Assembly: GCA_002396505.1 (NCBI GenBank)
Contig: DGYA01000044.1
Coordinates: forward strand, 1 to 9,238
DNA length: 9,238 nt
From: Cyanobacteria bacterium UBA5018
GTDB lineage: Bacteria; Cyanobacteriota; Cyanobacteriia; PCC-6307; Cyanobiaceae
Reading direction: 5' to 3'
Every line of letters starts with the position of its first letter. The stretch's first letter is position 1. Positions 1 through 5,937 of this stretch are shown here, one piece after another. Below the pieces are notes generated by a model. It made no database searches. It worked only from the letters and a program-made list of their open reading frames with translations, and had not been told where the DNA came from. Position numbers and translations under genes: made by a program.

Positions 1-1902
1 CTCGCCGTTCTTCAGCTCGATCAGGTTCAACACCGTGCCCTGGCCGGTGGTGATCGCGCTGAACTGGCGATTTTGCGTCACGGCCTTGGCCAGAGTGGCC
101 GCAATCTCAATGGATCCACCCGGGTCGTTGGCCAGACTTCCCGTGACCGCCAGGCCATTTACTATGGCGTCGAGAGGATCAATGTCCAGCTGTGCTTTTG
201 CGGTGGCCGCAAAAGCTTGGGCAGTGGCTTTTCTGGCTTCAATCAGTTTTGTCCACGCGAAAAAAGTGGACAAAACTGCCATTAAGGCCAAGACCCCCAT
301 CCCCATCACGCCATGCCGCAAGAGGCGCTGGCGGTCTTCGGCGGCGATTCGGGCCCTGTTCGCCTCTTCCAGTTTCCTGCTGGCTTCTTGCTGCTGGCGC
401 CGCTCCTGTTCAGCAAGTTCAGCATCGCGCTCGGCCCCACTGCGCTGCAGAAACTCCATTGCACTGTCGAATCCGGTGGCATAGCGCTCGGCCCAGGCCT
501 TGTTTGGCTGGCGCTGCTGTTGCCAGTTCTGGTAGATCGTGAGCTCCGGATCGTGAAGCGTACTGGCCTCTCCCCTGGCATTCAGGGAAGCACTCTCCGC
601 CAGGCGGCGGTAGGTCTGCGCCGCCTCTGCGTCCTCATCCACCCAACGCCTTAAGCGCTCCCACACCCTCATCAAGCTCTCGTGGGAGATGTCGATCACC
701 TTTTCCGCCGTGAGGTTCTCGCCGGCAGGTGGCATCAGGAAGGAACGGCTCGGTTGGCGGAAAAGCTCGATCACCTCAACCACCTCCGTTTCCGTGGCTT
801 CTGTAAGAGCGCAGAGGTAGCCCAGGGTGGAGGGCCGGCGGACGCCCCTGCCGTCGGTGGCCTTGTCGGTGAGTGCCTGGAACAGCTTTTCGCAGATGCG
901 CTGCCGCAGAGATGGCTCCATTCCCGTGCTGGCGAGTTCGGCGTAGGCCTCCTCGGCATGGGCATCGAGGGCACCGGCCATCGTGCCGATTGCTTCGTAG
1001 TGGCGCAGGGCCAGGGGGTCCCTGCCTCTCTCCTGTTGCCAGTTCGCCCAGGTGCGGTTCAGGGCATGCTGAAGAATCGAAAGCTGGTCGGGGTTGTCGC
1101 CCACGTCGTTCACCAGCCGGGTCACGAGCACCGGCTCGATCTCGGCTCCCTGCACCCGGATCGGGTTCACGATCGCGTCGCGGCGCTCCTCCGGGGTGAG
1201 CCTGGGCACTAGGTAGAGGCCGGCGTTGATCGCCTCGGCCAGGTCGGCGTACTGGGTGCAATCACCTAGAAAATCCGACCGCATCGTGAGCACCACGAAG
1301 ATCGGACAGTCCTTCTGTTGCTGCATCTCCAGCAGCAGCTTCACGAAGGCGGTGGCCTCCTCGCTGAAGCCATGGCCATTCGTCCACAGGTCACCGGGCT
1401 GGGGGCCATCGGTTAGCTGCCGGTAGCGAAACAGCTCCTCGAACTGATCTACCACCAATAGCAGATTCACTTCCTTTGCCAGGCTCGCCTGCTCGAAGAT
1501 ATCGATCAGCCCCCGCTTGCTCATCCGCAGGGTGGTGTCGATGATCTCCACCAGCGGCAAGCCCCGCTCCTCGAAGTTGCGGAACAGCACCCCGTCTTCG
1601 GCAAGGGCTTGGGCCAGCGCGGCCAGCGGGTGGTTGCCGGGCCGAAACTGGGCCATGCGCCAGCTGGTGCCGGCGCTGGTCATCCGTCCCTGGTGCAGGG
1701 CAGGCCGCAGACCGCAGTTCACCAGCGAGGACTTACCACTTCCTGAGCTGCCGACAACCGCCAGAAAACGCCTCTGGGCCAGCTTGTCGACCATGGCATC
1801 CACCTGAAGTTCTCGGCCGAAGAACAGGTGCTCCTCCTCTTCCCGAAAGGGCCTCAAACCCGGAAAGGGATTGGTGATCGCCGTGGCTGATGCTGGATTC
1901 AT
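1..1902 (-). CDS. nSTAND1-type NTPase with transmembrane helix and start of a C-terminal repeat region (3' end outside window)
   Basis: The frame is open for all 634 codons from the ATG at 1902 to base 1, so the gene runs out of the window. The N-terminus reads NPFPGLRPFREEEEHLFFGR, the typical opening of nSTAND1 NTPases. Walker A is GSSGSGKS at residues 51-58. Walker B is LLLVVDQFEE at about 147-156, with D152. A DISHESLMRVW segment near residues 395-410 matches the helical/winged end of the STAND module. Next come an acidic and basic coiled coil (about 485-527), one hydrophobic segment that should cross the membrane (about 530-552), and a helical linker with IDPLDAIVNGLA. At the window edge GQGTVLNLIELKNGE looks like the first blade of a WD40-like propeller. 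By family knowledge, STAND proteins are signal-triggered ATP switches whose repeats act as sensors. The start overlaps the upstream TIR gene stop as ATGA, so the two are probably translationally coupled. The ligand is unknown. Confidence 0.88.
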   Translation of the reverse strand, partial: MNPASATAITNPFPGLRPFREEEEHLFFGRELQVDAMVDKLAQRRFLAVVGSSGSGKSSLVNCGLRPALHQGRMTSAGTSWRMAQFRPGNHPLAALAQALAEDGVLFRNFEERGLPLVEIIDTTLRMSKRGLIDIFEQASLAKEVNLLLVVDQFEELFRYRQLTDGPQPGDLWTNGHGFSEEATAFVKLLLEMQQQKDCPIFVVLTMRSDFLGDCTQYADLAEAINAGLYLVPRLTPEERRDAIVNPIRVQGAEIEPVLVTRLVNDVGDNPDQLSILQHALNRTWANWQQERGRDPLALRHYEAIGTMAGALDAHAEEAYAELASTGMEPSLRQRICEKLFQALTDKATDGRGVRRPSTLGYLCALTEATETEVVEVIELFRQPSRSFLMPPAGENLTAEKVIDISHESLMRVWERLRRWVDEDAEAAQTYRRLAESASLNARGEASTLHDPELTIYQNWQQQRQPNKAWAERYATGFDSAMEFLQRSGAERDAELAEQERRQQQEASRKLEEANRARIAAEDRQRLLRHGVMGMGVLALMAVLSTFFAWTKLIEARKATAQAFAATAKAQLDIDPLDAIVNGLAVTGSLANDPGGSIEIAATLAKAVTQNRQFSAITTGQGTVLNLIELKNGE

Positions 1903-3416
1903 TCAGACACCCTCTCGCTCCTGATGGCCTGCAGGAAATCACCCATGGCTTCTTCCTCAAATCCAGCCAGCCCATTGATCAGAGCGGCTTCCTCCATATC
2001 GATCATGTCCTGTTTATGGTCCGTGAGCGGCTCGGACAGATAGGTGGTTCTGGCCCGCAGTGGCCGGGCGCCGCGATAGGCCCTGATCTTGCGATGGTCT
2101 GAGTCGATCGCATTTTTCCAAGCCTCATCGCCGGTTCCATAGAACAGCAGCACGGCATCACAGGTTGCCAAAAGCTGTTCATTGGCCTCGCGCACCGCAG
2201 ACGCATCTCCAGCGAAAAGGGGCAGCTTCCACTTCATACCCCGTGCCTCTAGCCATTTGCGCAAAGGAACCGTGAGCTTGCGGTCTTTTTCGACGCAAAC
2301 CAGATAAACCAACTTTTCAGCTTCACCTTCGGGAGACTCATTTATCTCTCCCTGGCTAGAGGAAGCCTGCTCAATCAGCTCCAGATTTCTATAGATCGTG
2401 CTCTTTAATTCCTCCAGGTCGCCTGTGATCAGAACCGCTCCCGCCTGCGCTTCGGCATCCTGATGCAGTGCCTCGATGAAGGCCTGGTGCTGCTCGTTAA
2501 CTGAGCTGGTGTTCGTGGGAAGCCAGATCACCCGCTTCAGGGAGCCTGCCTTGCTGGCCTTTGCCGCCAGTTCGTTCTGCAGCAATCCGATCGATTTCTG
2601 ACTGGAGCCATCAGGGGTGGCGCCGGGGGTGGCACCCACCAGATGGATCGACAGACTCGAGGCTTTCAGCAAGGTCGTTGCTGCCGATCGATAGGCCGCC
2701 TCGTCATCTAAGGGCAGCGGCTGATCCGGCACTACGGCGTAGCCATTCAACTTCAGGTCGGCGATCAGCTTCTCTCTTGTTTCCCGGCGATCGGTGCTGC
2801 ATTCGGCAAGATAAATCGTTGGTTTCGCGCTCACCAAGGCAATTGGAGCTTGCGCACCGCTGGGGCTCTTAGCTTCAAGCATCCTGATGAGTGAGGCGGC
2901 ATCGTAGGCGAGTAGTGCCACTTTTCGATAATAGCCTTGTTTGAACTTTTCGCCAAACTCTGGATCGAGCTCCAGTGGCTTACCCCCTTCTAGGGCATAG
3001 AAGTCGTAGCCAAGAACCAACTTAAAAGCATCTGGCAAAGTAGCAAGAGTGTCAACCGGCGTCTTCACCACCTTGAGCAAGCGTGAATTATTCTCTACTG
3101 TAAGACCGCCATTTTTCTCGGCTTCCTGGCAGAATAGGTGTGCTTCGCGGGTGCACCACTTAGATTGAATGTAGGGCGGAGTGAGGATGGAGATTAACAG
3201 GGCAACGTCTTTAAACTGTTGGACGATCTCATCAGCGAATACATCATTACCACTGAGTTTATCGTCCCTCCAGATCGCAGCATCCCTGCCCAGCCTCATG
3301 TTGAGAAGGCCCTGGAGTGTCTGGTGAAACCGGGTGACCCAGCCTTGCTGCTCAGCAGACAGCGGTTGGTTGTCGATATGGGCGTAGCTGATGAAAATGT
3401 GCTTGCCAAACTTCAT
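1899..3416 (-). CDS. TIR-domain effector with three tandem TIR-like domains
   Basis: A 505-residue protein. Domain 1 (about 5-175) is a canonical TIR: FISYAH at 8-13, the RDDKLSGNDV loop near 50-59, and SKWCTRE at 85-91. E91 sits where NAD-consuming TIRs carry their catalytic glutamate. Domain 2 (about 199-350) begins PTIYLAECSTDRRETR and contains SIHLVGATPG and RVIWLPT, the pattern of divergent TIR-like domains. Domain 3 (about 367-500) begins KLVYLVCVEKDRK and contains CDAVLLFYGTGDEAW. Domains 2 and 3 are probably structural or recognition modules; this is inference. The gene comes first in an operon with the nSTAND1 gene, with a 4-bp ATGA overlap. The ATG at 3416 is preceded 8 nt upstream by GGAG (plus-strand 3425-3428), which supports this start. 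By family knowledge, bacterial TIR domains hydrolyse NAD or make cyclic ADP-ribose signals, often in abortive antiphage defence. Activity here is not shown by sequence alone. Confidence 0.88.
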   Translation of the reverse strand: MKFGKHIFISYAHIDNQPLSAEQQGWVTRFHQTLQGLLNMRLGRDAAIWRDDKLSGNDVFADEIVQQFKDVALLISILTPPYIQSKWCTREAHLFCQEAEKNGGLTVENNSRLLKVVKTPVDTLATLPDAFKLVLGYDFYALEGGKPLELDPEFGEKFKQGYYRKVALLAYDAASLIRMLEAKSPSGAQAPIALVSAKPTIYLAECSTDRRETREKLIADLKLNGYAVVPDQPLPLDDEAAYRSAATTLLKASSLSIHLVGATPGATPDGSSQKSIGLLQNELAAKASKAGSLKRVIWLPTNTSSVNEQHQAFIEALHQDAEAQAGAVLITGDLEELKSTIYRNLELIEQASSSQGEINESPEGEAEKLVYLVCVEKDRKLTVPLRKWLEARGMKWKLPLFAGDASAVREANEQLLATCDAVLLFYGTGDEAWKNAIDSDHRKIRAYRGARPLRARTTYLSEPLTDHKQDMIDMEEAALINGLAGFEEEAMGDFLQAIRSERVSE

Positions 3417-3504
3417 TGTCGCAGCTCCGAGATTCCTTCCCTAAGGATCACGATGCCTAGACAAGGAGGCAATGTCACCTGTTTACGAACAATGCTAAAA
3501 AATC

Positions 3505-3534
3505 ACCCTAAGCTCCATACGCCCAATGTGTCAA
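3505..3534 (-). promoter_or_regulatory. Candidate promoter of the TIR/nSTAND1 operon
   Basis: On the minus strand a perfect TTGACA (3529-3534) is followed after 18 bp by TAGGGT (3505-3510), a weak -10 matching TATAAT at only three of six positions. It lies about 90 bp upstream of the TIR start codon. The perfect -35 is the main support. The poor -10 suggests weak or activator-dependent transcription, or a different start site. The remaining bases between here and 3652 show no gene or clear hairpin. Confidence 0.35.
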
Positions 3535-3652
3535 GGGTTTGCTCAATCCGTGGTGCATAGCCGCTGCCCAGCAGCCAATGCGTTATCCCGCACTGACCGA
3601 CCTTCTCTCTGCCCCCCCAAATCCCTTCCGCTGAGGAAGACTGCTATAGCCG

Positions 3653-3790
3653 CTACACGATCACCGTAATCAGCACCATGGAGCTGGCCAGGACGAGCAG
3701 CAGGGCGAGGGTCAGAGCAAGCTCCTTGGGCATGAACTCGGCAGCAAAATTTGCTTGATCATGGCACCCAGATCCCCTTTTGCCTGCCAT
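3653..3790 (-). CDS. Small predicted membrane protein, 45 residues, family not recognised
   Basis: An ATG at 3790 opens a 45-codon frame ending in TAG at 3653-3655. The N-terminal half is hydrophilic (it begins MAGKRGSGCHDQANFAAEF). Residues about 21-45 form one long hydrophobic helix ending VLITVIV at the stop, consistent with a single-span membrane protein with a cytosolic N-terminus. M20 is an alternative start that would leave only the hydrophobic part. No strong Shine-Dalgarno sequence precedes the first ATG. It lies alone between hipA and the TIR operon, in the same orientation, with more than 230 bp on either side. It could be a conserved cyanobacterial small protein, a type I toxin-like peptide, or a chance frame. 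The clear split into polar and hydrophobic halves makes chance less attractive. I do not recognise the family. Confidence 0.45.
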   Translation of the reverse strand: MAGKRGSGCHDQANFAAEFMPKELALTLALLLVLASSMVLITVIV

Positions 3791-3910
3791 GGTTGCCGCC
3801 GCCGCTAACAAGGGGGAGATCCTGCTGTTTATCTACTTAACCTTTATGAGGGGCTAACGCAACCACCACTGGCTGAGGAAGGCCCCTTCGCCAAGATTGA
3901 AGTTATTTCG

Positions 3911-3930
3911 CAATCAATCAATCAATCAAT
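3911..3930. repeat. (CAAT)5 tetranucleotide run
   Basis: Five uninterrupted CAAT units, followed by TGATT so that the end forms the palindrome AATCAATTGATT. Tetranucleotide runs can vary in length by slippage. It lies about 120 bp upstream of the small ORF start, so a change in length could alter expression; that is inference. Confidence 0.8.
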
Positions 3931-3973
3931 TGATTCTATCATTTGCAAATAATAGCTTCCATGATCAACTAGC

Positions 3974-4053
3974 GCCATAAATTAGTGCCATCGATTAATT
4001 CAACCAATTGCCACGCTAAATTAGGCCTTAATTGTTGCCATCAATAAGTGCCA
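3974..4053. repeat. 17-nt imperfect direct repeat pair with extra GCCA boxes
   Basis: GCCATAAATTAGTGCCA (3974-3990) and GCCATCAATAAGTGCCA (4037-4053) match at 15 of 17 positions, with 63 bp between their starts. Each unit contains two GCCA boxes 13 bp apart, and one more GCCA lies at 4010-4013 between them. The arrangement resembles paired protein-binding sites. No binding protein can be named. Confidence 0.6.
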
Positions 4054-4113
4054 GCAAATGGTTCGCTCTGAGAATCTGGCGGATGCCTTTTGTGGTGGCG
4101 GGTGTGCGTTAAA

Positions 4114-5454
4114 TCACAGTTGGCCCGCAAGCTGGCTTGCAGAAGCTTCCAGACCCTTAAGCACCGGATCGGCGACGCCCTCTGGAAATCCAGATGGCAA
4201 TTGGGCGCGCACAGTTGTAACCACCCCTGGAGTCTGGGCGATCAATTCGGTGAGGATGGCTTGAGCATGATCACCAAGTCCCAGCCGTTGTGCGGTGATC
4301 AGCATGCGGCTAACCGTGATATCCGTAGGTTTGTAATACTTACTCTTTTCGCCATACCAGGCCATGGCCATCCTGAGCTTTTGCTGGGGCCACTGGCCAC
4401 TGCGGCGGCCGATCACTGGCCAGGCTGAGAGCACGTCGTAGAGCGGCGTGAACTGGAAGCGGCCGCCAGGGTTGAGAAAGAGGCTGAAGTTTTTGGCATG
4501 GCCATCAATTGCCCGCAGCATCCAGAACAACACCTGTGCCTTGAAGAAGTTAGTGAGGTCGCGGCGCTCTGTGGATTGAGCCAGCAACGCGGCAATAGCC
4601 ACCATTCCAGGCCCGCCATTATTTTCGTACTTGTTGGTGGCAGGCGTTGAGGTGGCCTGGCAGAAGTCTTCCGTTGGCAGGCGCAGCCAATAGGCGCCAC
4701 TGGGATGCAGGCGACGATCAAATCGCTCCACAATCAAACAGCGCTCACCGTCAAAACTGGCCATCTCGCTGGTCGCTACCGGCAAGCCAAAGGCGTGCAG
4801 GATCCTGCTGCACAGCCATTCATTTTCAACAGAGTTGCTGAAGTCAATCTGGCCCTCGCCGATGATCCCCATCGGCAGCTTGAACAGATGGGTGGTGGGG
4901 GTGCTGTTGAGCGGCAGGCACCATTGGCCGTTGTGGAGCAGGAAGGCGGTCTTCTCCTGGGCGCCGGCCACGGAGATCCGCAGCTCATCGGCCTCGGGCC
5001 CCATCGATCCTGGAGCTGGCGCAGCCGTGATCCCTCTCAGTCGCTGGCCGATCTGCTGCTCTGTGAGAGGCCGGGCCTCGATGCGATCGATTCTGCTGGG
5101 CTCCTCGTCTGGCGGCAGCAGCTGCACAGCGCCAGCGCAGTCGCGGCCGATGGCGGCCAGCAGATCGAAGGCAGTGGTACTGGCGGTGTGAAAACGACTC
5201 TGAGCCCTGCGGCGGATGGCGTTGCTGTCGGGCAGAAGGTTGTCAAACCAGCTCTCCACCGCGCTGCCCGTGAGCCTTGGGGCCCCGAAGCCAGCGGGCA
5301 GAGACAGCGACAGCGGCCGGAACTGACTGGAGCGGAGCCAACTGTCGTCGTAGCTGAACTGTTGAGCCCCCTGGGCCGGCAGCCACCAGGTGCCGACCCG
5401 TTCGCCGTTCATCCACACCGCTAATGAGCGTGCCCGCGTTGGCTGGCCGATCAC
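4114..5454 (-). CDS. hipA: HipA serine/threonine kinase toxin
   Basis: A 446-residue protein starting at GTG 5454, which overlaps the hipB stop as GTGA. The open frame extends upstream to 5733, but that part lies over hipB and does not look like HipA, so the GTG is preferred. The sequence follows E. coli HipA closely. The RISVAGAQEKTA block places S161 at the autophosphorylated gatekeeper serine (E. coli S150). K192 in THLFKLP is the nucleotide-binding lysine. DGHAKNFS gives catalytic D317 and N322, and PLYDVLSAWP gives metal-binding D340. All key residues are present and the length is normal (E. coli about 440), so the kinase looks intact. By family knowledge, E. coli HipA phosphorylates glutamyl-tRNA synthetase, stops translation and induces persistence. 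The target here is assumed from similarity. HipB, encoded just upstream, should neutralise it. Confidence 0.95.
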   Translation of the reverse strand: MIGQPTRARSLAVWMNGERVGTWWLPAQGAQQFSYDDSWLRSSQFRPLSLSLPAGFGAPRLTGSAVESWFDNLLPDSNAIRRRAQSRFHTASTTAFDLLAAIGRDCAGAVQLLPPDEEPSRIDRIEARPLTEQQIGQRLRGITAAPAPGSMGPEADELRISVAGAQEKTAFLLHNGQWCLPLNSTPTTHLFKLPMGIIGEGQIDFSNSVENEWLCSRILHAFGLPVATSEMASFDGERCLIVERFDRRLHPSGAYWLRLPTEDFCQATSTPATNKYENNGGPGMVAIAALLAQSTERRDLTNFFKAQVLFWMLRAIDGHAKNFSLFLNPGGRFQFTPLYDVLSAWPVIGRRSGQWPQQKLRMAMAWYGEKSKYYKPTDITVSRMLITAQRLGLGDHAQAILTELIAQTPGVVTTVRAQLPSGFPEGVADPVLKGLEASASQLAGQL

Positions 5455-5705
5455 CACTCGGCCAACTCGGTTGGGCTTTGGCGTGGTCGCACCACCAGCT
5501 CCAGGTTTAGGGCCGCCAGGATCAGCAGCAGGCGCTCCACGGTGAGTCGCCCAGGCTGCAATTCGAGTTGGGAGAGGCGCGCCTGGCTGGTACCGCCCGC
5601 CTTGAGCGCCAGTTGCTGCTGGCTCATACCCAGCTGGCGCCTCACCCCCTTGAGGAGCAAGCCCAGCTGGGCGGGGGCCAAGATCAGCTGCTCCTCGGCG
5701 GCCAC
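5451..5705 (-). CDS. hipB: HipB antitoxin, HTH repressor
   Basis: An 84-residue protein with a Cro/C1-type helix-turn-helix over about residues 14-70; MSQQQLALKAGG followed by SQARLSQLE (27-48) covers the DNA-contact helices. The C-terminus ends TELAEW. A terminal tryptophan is also found in E. coli HipB (W88), where the tail fits a pocket of HipA and governs turnover. The start is GTG at 5705; an in-frame TAG two codons upstream rules out anything earlier. No strong ribosome site is visible. It is the first gene of the hipBA operon, with GTGA coupling to hipA. As in E. coli it should bind HipA and repress its own promoter; the repeat cluster just upstream (5715-5773) is the likely operator. 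Confidence 0.9.
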   Translation of the reverse strand: MAAEEQLILAPAQLGLLLKGVRRQLGMSQQQLALKAGGTSQARLSQLELQPGRLTVERLLLILAALNLELVVRPRQSPTELAEW

Positions 5706-5714
5706 GGCCTACTC

Positions 5715-5773
5715 GGAATCTCAATAAACGCACAATAACAGGATTCTCAATAAATAGCGTTTATTGGGATTCC
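5715..5773 (-). promoter_or_regulatory. Candidate HipB operator cluster and hipBA promoter
   Basis: GGAATCTCAATAAACGC (5715-5731) and GCGTTTATTGGGATTCC (5757-5773) form a 17-bp inverted repeat with one mismatch, centred at 5744. A partial third copy, GGATTCTCAATAAA, starts at 5741. CAATAA occurs at 5722, 5733 and 5748, and its complement TTATTG at 5761. On the minus strand TTGAGA (5745-5750) and TTTATT (5723-5728), 16 bp apart, could be the promoter, buried inside the repeats. The cluster ends 9 bp from the hipB start. This fits autoregulation by HipB, although the sequence differs from the E. coli hip operator. Confidence 0.6.
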
Positions 5774-5869
5774 TGATAATGGTGGGGCGAAAGGCTCCTG
5801 GAATGGGCCAGGGATTGGTCAGGCCCAGCCCCGCGCCACCCAGGTCGGCGATGCGGGCACCGCTGCGAT

Positions 5870-5929
5870 GTATTGCCAAATCAGCCAATACATGACCAGT
5901 ATTGGCTGATTGCGGCTCCTCGCCAATAC
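5870..5929 (+). promoter_or_regulatory. Operator-like GTATTG/CAATAC array upstream of the interrupted ATPase gene
   Basis: AATCAGCCAATAC (5879-5891) and GTATTGGCTGATT (5899-5911) form a perfect 13-bp inverted repeat with a 7-bp spacer. Two further half-sites flank it, GTATTG at 5870-5875 and CAATAC at 5924-5929, so four alternate in orientation. A weak promoter, TTGCCA (5873-5878) and CAGTAT (5897-5902) with 18 bp between, would lie under the array and start transcription about 30 bp before the ATG at 5938. It could be a repressor site or an RNA hairpin in a leader. Confidence 0.5.
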
Positions 5930-5937
5930 TTCGCCCC

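Larger units (their letters stand above)
3791..4113. other. AT-rich intergenic stretch between hipA and the small ORF
   Basis: These 323 bases carry no convincing gene; only frames under 20 codons occur on the minus strand. From about 3900 to 4060 the sequence is visibly more AT-rich than the rest of the window. It contains a (CAAT)5 run, a 12-bp palindrome AATCAATTGATT (3924-3935) and five GCCA copies, two of them inside a 17-nt direct repeat. No clear rho-independent terminator for hipA was found. It may hold regulatory sites for the downstream small ORF or be a remnant of an insertion; neither can be decided here. Confidence 0.6.

Noticed and set aside
1..13. The 13-mer CTCGCCGTTCTTC also occurs near 5979
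   Set aside because: A single shared 13-mer in 9 kb of GC-rich sequence is expected by chance, and the contexts are unrelated.
682..1212. A 176-codon plus-strand frame, with several similar ones over 35-654
   Set aside because: They are antisense to the open nSTAND1 frame, have no recognisable motif, and are expected from GC-rich coding sequence.
4126..4141. GCAAGC/GCTTGC hairpin as hipA terminator
   Set aside because: It is inside the hipA coding end, has only a 2-nt loop and no following T run.
4705..5424. A 239-codon plus-strand frame
   Set aside because: It lies wholly antisense to hipA, whose domains and catalytic residues are clear.
5455..5733. Upstream extension of the hipA frame to 5733
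   Set aside because: It covers hipB in another frame, is rich in Gly, Ala, Pro and Arg, and lacks HipA similarity; the GTG at 5454 overlapping the hipB stop is the better start.
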